From NCBI GenBank assembly GCA_022798855.1, contig JAAWNI010000067.1, positions 1 to 10,308 of the forward strand: 10,308 nt of DNA. Direction: 5' to 3'. Made by a program: the position numbers and the translations under genes. How positions within the stretch are numbered: the first letter of the stretch is position 1; each line of letters opens with the position of its first letter. Of the stretch, positions 7,080 to 10,308 are shown in pieces. The DNA comes from Lawsonibacter sp. Lineage in GTDB: Bacteria; Bacillota; Clostridia; Oscillospirales; Oscillospiraceae. The notes under the pieces were generated by a model. That model was given only the letters and a program-made list of their open reading frames with translations. It had not been told where the DNA came from and ran no database searches.

Positions 7080-7541
7080 GTGGGCGAACCGGTCAAAATC
7101 GTCGCCAAGAACAACAAGGCTTTTCACGACTATTTCATCGAAGAGAAGTACGAAACCGGCATTGAGCTGGCGGGCACTGAGGTCAAGTCCATCCGGCTGG
7201 GCAATATAAACCTGAAGGACTCCTTCTGCCTCATCAAGGACGGCGAGATCTCCGTCTTGGGAATGCACATCAGCCCCTATGAGAAAGGCAACATCTTTAA
7301 CAAGGACCCCCGCCGCCCCCGCCGGCTGCTGATGCACAAGCGGGAGATCATGCGGCTCTTTGGGCGCATCAAACAGGATGGCTACTCGCTGATTCCCCTG
7401 TCCGTCTACTTCCGCGGCCCCCGGGTCAAGCTGGAGATTGGTCTGGCCAAGGGCAAAAAGCTCTACGACAAACGGGAGGCCTCCGCCCGGCGGGACGCCA
7501 AGCGGGAGATGGACCGGGTGATGAAGACCCGGAACCGGTAG
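7080..7541 (+). CDS. smpB: SsrA-binding protein SmpB
   Basis: A 153-residue partner of tmRNA in trans-translation; it binds the tRNA-like domain, brings it to the empty A site of stalled ribosomes, and its C-terminal tail reads the vacant mRNA channel. Clear family motifs: KIVAKNNKAFHDY near the start, YETGIELAGTEVKSIR, HISPYEKGN, DPRRPRRLLMHKREI, and the basic tail KLYDKREASARRDAKREMDR. The start chosen is GTG 7080, eight bases after the GGAGG of a long purine-rich site (7062-7071). This gives the normal family length and begins just before the first conserved residues. An in-frame GTG at 7071 overlaps the Shine-Dalgarno, and an ATG at 6984 would add 32 proline-rich residues unlike the family; both are rejected. 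Its RNA partner ssrA lies 1.2 kb downstream on the same strand. Confidence 0.96.
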   Translation: MGEPVKIVAKNNKAFHDYFIEEKYETGIELAGTEVKSIRLGNINLKDSFCLIKDGEISVLGMHISPYEKGNIFNKDPRRPRRLLMHKREIMRLFGRIKQDGYSLIPLSVYFRGPRVKLEIGLAKGKKLYDKREASARRDAKREMDRVMKTRNR

Positions 7542-7663
7542 AGGGCCGCCCGTGGCGAAGTTCAGTACAAGAAACGCCTTCGGGCCTTGGCTGATGGGGT
7601 TTTGACCAGCTGCGGTATCAGATCGTGCTCCGGCAAGTGAGCGCCAAGAAAGGAAGCAAAACC

Positions 7664-8191
7664 ATGCCTGACAATAAAAATCCAATTGTCACCATTGAGA
7701 TGGAAAACGGCTCCATCATGAAAGCGGAGCTCTATCCCGAGGTGGCCCCCAACAGCGTGAACAACTTTATCTCCCTGATTCAGAAGGGCTTCTACGATGG
7801 GCTCATCTTCCACCGCTGCATCCCCGGCTTTATGATCCAGGGCGGCTGCCCTCAGGGCACCGGTATGGGAGGCCCCGGCTACTCCATCAAGGGCGAGTTT
7901 ACTCAGAACGGCTTTCAGAACGACCTGGCCCACGACCGTGGGGTCCTGTCCATGGCCCGGGCCATGGACCCCAATTCCGCCGGCAGCCAGTTCTTCATTA
8001 TGGTAGACAAGGCCCCCCATCTGGACAGCGGGTACGCCGCCTTCGGCAAGATCATTGAGGGGATGGAAACCGCCGACGCCATCGTCTCCGGCAAGACCGA
8101 TTGGAACGACCGCCCCCGGGAGAAGCAGGTAATGAAGAAGGTCACCGTGGATACCTTCGGAACGGATTACCCCGAGCCGGAAAAGGTATGA
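7664..8191 (+). CDS. Cyclophilin-type peptidyl-prolyl cis-trans isomerase
   Basis: A 175-residue cyclophilin that catalyses cis-trans isomerisation of proline peptide bonds, acting as a folding helper. There is no signal peptide, so it should be cytoplasmic. The catalytic motif FHRCIPGFMIQGG contains Arg51, Phe56, Met57 and Gln59, equivalent to the human CypA active-site residues. GSQFFIM and HLDSGYAAFGKI complete the pocket; His at the CypA Trp121 position is usual for bacterial forms, which explains their weak cyclosporin binding. The ATG at 7664 follows AAAGGAAG (7649-7656); an in-frame GTG at 7625 would add 13 residues and has no better site. The 122-base gap after smpB shows no clear promoter or terminator, so read-through from smpB is possible. 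The TGA stop overlaps the ATG of the next gene (ATGA at 8188-8191). Confidence 0.95.
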   Translation: MPDNKNPIVTIEMENGSIMKAELYPEVAPNSVNNFISLIQKGFYDGLIFHRCIPGFMIQGGCPQGTGMGGPGYSIKGEFTQNGFQNDLAHDRGVLSMARAMDPNSAGSQFFIMVDKAPHLDSGYAAFGKIIEGMETADAIVSGKTDWNDRPREKQVMKKVTVDTFGTDYPEPEKV

Positions 8192-8682
8192 TGGACAAAG
8201 CGGATTTATACCGCAGTTTGAAAGAATATGTCGTTCCTGAAGGCACTATCGTACCCTGCGGCCAGCGTAAGCATTGCTTTTACGCCGTGGGCGGCGAGGA
8301 GCTGTCCGAGGCGGAGGCCCTGCTCGCTCAGCCATTTCCGGCGGAGTTAAGGCAGTTTTATTTGGAAGTGGGCTATGGATATCTGGGAAACGATGACCCG
8401 GACTTCCGAAATCAATTGATGCATCCCTTAGAGATCGCAAAGCTGAAATTAGGCCTGGATTTTTATGGGAATATGTACCAGGAAGATTTCGAATACTATA
8501 CTTCGGACAGTGTTTTTCCCTTTTTTGATTTGGGAGGGGAAGCGGATTATTTGGTGATCCAGCTGGATGGAGATTGTGCCGGAAATATCTTTTATTGCGG
8601 CAGAGCGATTGCTTCCAGCTTCCAGGATTTTGTGGAAAAAATGTGTGCCCAAACGGATTATTTCATTGGCAAAGACGATTGA
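8188..8682 (+). CDS. SUKH (SMI1/KNR4) family protein, possible immunity protein
   Basis: A 164-residue soluble protein with the SUKH fold signature. The core motif FPAELRQFYLEVGYGYLGND (about residues 50-69) corresponds to the family's LPxxYxxFLxxxNGG segment, followed by an aromatic acidic stretch and VFPFFDLGGEADYLVIQLDG. Many SUKH proteins are immunity proteins against polymorphic or contact-dependent toxins; others have no known role. No toxin gene is visible here, so the immunity role is inference from the family. The start ATG at 8188 overlaps the cyclophilin stop as ATGA, implying translational coupling; a second in-frame ATG at 8191 is equally possible. The 3' half (from about 8335) is visibly AT-richer than smpB, cyclophilin or purL, which suggests more recent acquisition. 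The frame is open upstream to 8101, but that stretch lies inside the cyclophilin gene. Confidence 0.8.
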   Translation: MMDKADLYRSLKEYVVPEGTIVPCGQRKHCFYAVGGEELSEAEALLAQPFPAELRQFYLEVGYGYLGNDDPDFRNQLMHPLEIAKLKLGLDFYGNMYQEDFEYYTSDSVFPFFDLGGEADYLVIQLDGDCAGNIFYCGRAIASSFQDFVEKMCAQTDYFIGKDD

Positions 8683-8705
8683 TGGCCCTATCGCGGCTCT
8701 TCCGT

Positions 8706-8723
8706 GGCAGCGCAGCCGCTGCC
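8706..8723 (+). other. Hairpin just before the tmRNA 5' end
   Basis: GGCAGCG (8706-8712) pairs perfectly with CGCTGCC (8717-8723) around a 4-base loop, ending five bases before the first base of mature tmRNA. It may close the SUKH message or form part of the precursor trimmed by RNase P. I see no convincing promoter for ssrA between 8620 and 8728, so ssrA may be read from upstream or from a non-consensus promoter. Confidence 0.4.
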
Positions 8724-8728
8724 TACAC

Positions 8729-9074
8729 GGGGGCGTACCGGTTTCGACGGGGGCATAGAAGCAGGAATAGCGAGCGGATGCGCCTAACATCCTAAAAATG
8801 GGCGTTTATAAATTAAAGAACGATAACGATTACGTTCTCGCCGCTGCTTAACGCGGCCGTCCTGCCCGGAAGGACCACGAGCCGGGTCTGGGCGTAGCCT
8901 TAGTGGTGCCCGTGCGTTCGGAAAGAGTTGACCGTTCCACGCATTATGACTCTACCAAGCTCAATAGTGTGGCGACCCACGCTTGAGTAAGGGAATGTAA
9001 AGGATCGTCTGCGCTCGGAGAAGTTCCTGTGGAAGTGCTTTCGGACGGGAGTTCAACTCTCCCCGCCTCCACCA
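8729..9074 (+). ncRNA. ssrA: Transfer-messenger RNA (tmRNA)
   Basis: One-piece tmRNA of 346 bases. The acceptor stem pairs GGGGGCG (8729-8735) with CGCCTCC (9064-9070), one G-U pair included, followed by discriminator A 9071 and an encoded CCA (9072-9074). GGTTTCGACGGGG near the 5' end is the conserved D-loop-like segment, and GGGAGTTCAACTCTCCCC near the 3' end is the T-arm. Pseudoknot 1 is visible: GGATG/CATCC with the intervening CGCC paired to the later GGCG (ending at 8804). The peptide-tag frame ends at TAA 8849-8851. With SmpB it rescues stalled ribosomes, tags the incomplete protein for proteolysis and releases the ribosome. A perfect terminator follows at 9103-9132. Confidence 0.97.
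8816..8851 (+). other. tmRNA proteolysis-tag reading frame
   Basis: Reading back in frame from TAA (8849-8851) gives ...K-N-D-N-D-Y-V-L-A-A-A, a hydrophobic alanine-ended tag of the kind recognised by ClpXP-type proteases. The resume codon is not certain. AAG 8816-8818 lies 11 bases after pseudoknot 1, the same distance as in E. coli. AAC 8819-8821 is preceded by UA at -5/-4, as in the E. coli determinant. The tag is therefore either KNDNDYVLAAA or NDNDYVLAAA, after the non-encoded alanine. Confidence 0.75.
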
Positions 9075-9102
9075 ACCTGTGTCGCCAAAAAAGATGCAGG
9101 CG

Positions 9103-9132
9103 AAAAACACCGCATGAAAATGCGGTGTTTTT
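9103..9132 (+). terminator. Rho-independent terminator of ssrA
   Basis: AAAAACACCGCAT (9103-9115) and ATGCGGTGTTTTT (9120-9132) form a perfect 13-bp stem closed by a GAAA tetraloop, with the T5 run at the 3' side. The A-run on the left makes it work in both directions. It lies 28 bases after the tmRNA 3' end and marks the end of the recognisable housekeeping block. Confidence 0.93.
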
Positions 9133-9173
9133 CATATTTAAGACAAAAACAGCAAAAAACAAGGAGAAAAAGT

Positions 9174-9206
9174 ATGGAATTAAAATTACTGGAAGCGTTA
9201 TTTTAA
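9174..9206 (+). CDS. Ten-codon ORF with perfect Shine-Dalgarno
   Basis: AAGGAG (9161-9166) sits seven bases before ATG 9174, an ideal translation start, but the frame (MELKLLEALF) stops after ten codons. The stop falls in the perfect 18-base palindrome CGTTATTTTAAAATAACG (9196-9213). Such an arrangement fits either a leader peptide or the surviving 5' end of a gene cut off by a rearrangement at the palindrome. No operon-regulatory structure such as runs of one amino-acid codon is seen, so truncation is the simpler reading. Function unknown. Confidence 0.4.
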   Translation: MELKLLEALF

Positions 9207-9213
9207 AATAACG
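9196..9213. repeat. Perfect 18-base AT-rich palindrome
   Basis: CGTTATTTTAAAATAACG is its own reverse complement with no central spacer, as expected of a protein-binding operator or a recombination crossover site rather than an RNA hairpin. It overlaps the end of the ten-codon ORF. No second copy was noticed in the window. Confidence 0.55.
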
Positions 9214-9251
9214 TGAAAAAAATGCAAATTGGGCCTAAATTGGCCTTTTCT

Positions 9252-9282
9252 AAAGCTGGGGGGACTCGAACTCCCGAGCTTT
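9252..9282 (-). other. Inverted T-arm-like hairpin (tRNA/tmRNA remnant)
   Basis: On the minus strand this reads GGGAGTTCGAGTCCC inside flanking AAAGCT (9252-9257) and AGCTTT (9277-9282), which pair with each other. GTTCGAG is a canonical tRNA T-loop. CGGGAGTTC is shared exactly with the tmRNA T-arm at 9046-9054, in opposite orientation. No acceptor partner, anticodon arm or CCA end could be found, so it is not a complete tRNA. It could be an attachment-site remnant of an element that targets tRNA or tmRNA genes. Confidence 0.45.
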
Positions 9283-9309
9283 CCCCAAAACTCCAAATCA
9301 AAGAAAATC

Positions 9310-9359
9310 AGCCGCCCTCACCTGTCGGAAATAATCCGATAGGCCGAGAGCGGCTTTTT
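9310..9359 (+). terminator. Rho-independent terminator without its gene
   Basis: AGCCGC (9310-9315) pairs with GCGGCT (9350-9355), enclosing an inner stem CCTGTCGG (9321-9328) with CCGATAGG (9336-9343, one G-U pair), followed by T5 (9355-9359). It has a full intrinsic-terminator form, yet no sizeable gene ends upstream; the nearest + strand ORF is the ten-codon one. Either its gene has been deleted, or it is an attenuator for the ATG at 9387, 28 bases downstream. Confidence 0.75.
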
Positions 9360-9386
9360 CATTTCATCAAACAGGAGGAAACCAAC

Positions 9387-9578
9387 ATGGCATACCGGAA
9401 AATATATTTTCGCATCCATACCGAGTGCTACAGCTCCGGCTGGTCGAGCGACACAGACAGGGCCGCATTCAAAGAGGAAAGCCGCCGCCTGTTCCAAGAG
9501 TTAGGGTGGACAGTCAAGCTGGCGCTCCCACCGGCTTCACAGCGAAGAAAAACGACGTGGACTGCACCAACCAGGTGA
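9387..9578 (+). pseudogene. Truncated small protein, first 44 codons kept
   Basis: The ATG at 9387 follows a perfect AGGAGGAA (9373-9380) at a six-base spacing. The first 44 residues (MAYRKIYFRIHTECY through LFQELGWTVK, ending at 9518) look like a real, well-folded N-terminus with strand and helix segments. I recall similar small proteins in mobile elements of gut Clostridia but cannot name a family. From 9519 the frame gives 19 residues rich in P, R and T, then stops at 9576-9578, while another frame over the same bases continues a quite different protein. The gene therefore appears broken at about 9518-9525 by a join to foreign sequence. Confidence 0.65.
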
Positions 9579-10201
9579 CTGAGACCGGCAATGGTCTAAA
9601 ATTCAGGCTGAAAGCCGGCGAGACTATCCACATCGACTTTGACGCCGATTCCACCTTCCGCTGTGAGGTCACCGAGGATGACTCCTCCAAGCTGACCGGC
9701 ATCACCGGCACAGGCGGGACCGCCGACATGGCAGCGAAGAAGTTCACCACCACCAGCGGGATCGCCAAGGTGACCTTCACCAACGGCACAGAACCTCCTC
9801 CGCCCCCGGATAAGCCTGACGAGCCTACTCCTACCCCTGGCAAGGCTATCCTGTTCAAGCGGGACGCCAATACCAACAAGGGCGTAGGTCCCGCCACCTT
9901 CAAGTTTTCCTCCGTTACCAATGGCGTTTATGAGTTTGACACCAACGCCTCCGGCGAGCTGGAGACCATCCAGTGGTGGGACCCCACCGAAAAGGCAGGC
10001 AAGTACATCAAGCCCGGCGAATACACCGTTTCCGAGCTGATTCCCCCTCCCAATTATCTGCCCACTACTGAAGTCCAGCAGATCAAGCTGGAACTGGATT
10101 CCAAGGGCAACCCCATCCCCGCCGGGCCCTTGGTATTCAAGAACCAGGCAAAAGTCGGACTCCGCATTCTGAAATATGACCGGCAGAGCCACCAGCCCAT
10201 G
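9521..10201 (+). pseudogene. Fragment of a Cna-B/SpaA-type surface protein, start missing
   Basis: In the frame beginning GGC at 9521 the DNA encodes about 227 residues without a stop. Seen in order: the end of one beta-sandwich domain (LKAGETIHIDFDADSTFRCE ... KVTFTNGTE); a proline-rich linker (about 9793-9841, PPPPPDKPDEPTPTPG); a full Cna-B-type domain (about 9841-10150, KAILFKRDANTNKG ... KPGEYTVSELIPPPNY ... PLVFKNQ); and the beginning of another (VGLRILKYDRQSHQP). Cna-B domains form stalks of cell-wall-anchored adhesins and pilins. No start codon, signal peptide or ribosome binding site lies in frame before 9521, and no sortase motif is reached. It is an internal piece, joined upstream out of frame to another gene and downstream to an unrelated sequence. 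Confidence 0.75.
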
Positions 10202-10308
10202 AATAACGTAAAGGCCAGGGAAACCATCCTCACCCTGGCAGGCTACTTCCGGCAGGCTCTTTCCATCAACGAGCCCTTTGTCTCCCTGGAGCAGGAGCTG
10301 TCTAATAT
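10202..10308 (+). pseudogene. Fragment resembling a LytS/YesM-type histidine kinase
   Basis: The Cna-B frame continues without stop, but after HQPM the residues change character: NNVKARETILTLAGYFRQAL and then SINEPFVSLEQELSN. This matches the pattern of the His_kinase domain (LytS/YesM type), where a segment like LxxLxxxFRYSLxxxxxxVxLxxEL follows the phospho-acceptor PHFLFN motif. The PHFLFN segment itself is absent, so if the assignment is right the piece starts inside the domain. It runs off the window end. An alternative is that this is a genuine but atypical tail of the surface protein. Assignment is by pattern only. Confidence 0.5.

Noticed and set aside
5787..7685. 632-residue open frame on the minus strand across purL end and smpB
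   Set aside because: It is antisense to two certain genes and to the intergenic hairpins, with no family motif or ribosome binding site noticed.
8944..9162. Minus-strand ORF containing a GRVELPS motif
   Set aside because: It is the antisense of the tmRNA 3' region; GRVELPS-type peptides are a familiar artefact of translating tmRNA or tRNA genes backwards.
9252..9340. A complete tRNA gene on the minus strand
   Set aside because: Only a T-arm-like hairpin is present; no matching 5' acceptor strand, D-arm, anticodon arm or CCA end could be found, and the T-stem has an A-C mismatch.
9213..9386. Upstream extension of the 9387 frame with a GGTRTP motif
   Set aside because: GGTRTP peptides arise from translating T-arm sequences, here 9252-9282. 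The stretch also contains a terminator, and the ATG at 9387 has the real ribosome binding site.
9596..10192. 198-residue minus-strand ORF over the Cna-B region
   Set aside because: The plus strand encodes clear beta-sandwich domain motifs across the same bases; the minus-strand product is a glycine/leucine-rich shadow.
1..10308. CRISPR array
   Set aside because: No regularly spaced direct repeats were seen; the repeats present are isolated palindromes with differing interiors.

Overview
The window reads as a GC-rich, low-repeat chromosome segment of a gut-type Clostridia bacterium, most likely Oscillospiraceae-like (Flavonifractor, Intestinimonas or Oscillibacter relatives). The reasons are Firmicutes-style GGAGG ribosome binding sites, the long fused clostridial-type PurL, strong G/C preference at third codon positions, and small palindromic intergenic repeats with GTAGGG...CCCTAC ends. 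This placement is inference from features; no database search was possible.

Layout, all genes on the + strand. Positions 1-229 hold a palindromic repeat, a possible promoter and two overlapping hairpins ahead of a 70-residue hypothetical protein (230-442). Next come pgeF (557-1369, peptidoglycan editing factor, with its own promoter), a family-5 solute-binding lipoprotein (1453-2979), and the 1250-residue FGAM synthase purL (3072-6824). A palindromic repeat between the last two supplies the stop codon of the lipoprotein gene. Three consecutive inverted repeats fill the purL-smpB gap. Then follow smpB (7080-7541, GTG start), a cyclophilin-type peptidyl-prolyl isomerase (7664-8191), a SUKH/SMI1-KNR4 family protein overlapping it by 4 bases (8188-8682), and ssrA (8729-9074) encoding tmRNA, closed by a strong terminator (9103-9132).

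SmpB and tmRNA form the trans-translation ribosome-rescue system and lie 1.2 kb apart. The cyclophilin and SUKH genes sit between them as a translationally coupled pair. PurL, PgeF and the binding protein serve purine synthesis, cell-wall precursor quality control and solute uptake, with no obvious functional link between them.

Downstream of ssrA the character changes. Positions 9133-9390 are AT-richer and contain a ten-codon ORF with a perfect Shine-Dalgarno, an inverted tRNA/tmRNA T-arm-like hairpin and an unattached terminator. From 9387 to the window end, three unrelated gene pieces are joined without intervening sequence: the first 44 codons of a small protein, the interior of a Cna-B-type surface protein lacking its start, and a piece resembling a LytS/YesM-type histidine kinase. 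Because ssrA is a classic integration site, this is most simply a rearranged edge of an integrated element or an assembly chimera. It is the most unusual part of the window. I did not find convincing evidence of a complete novel system here.
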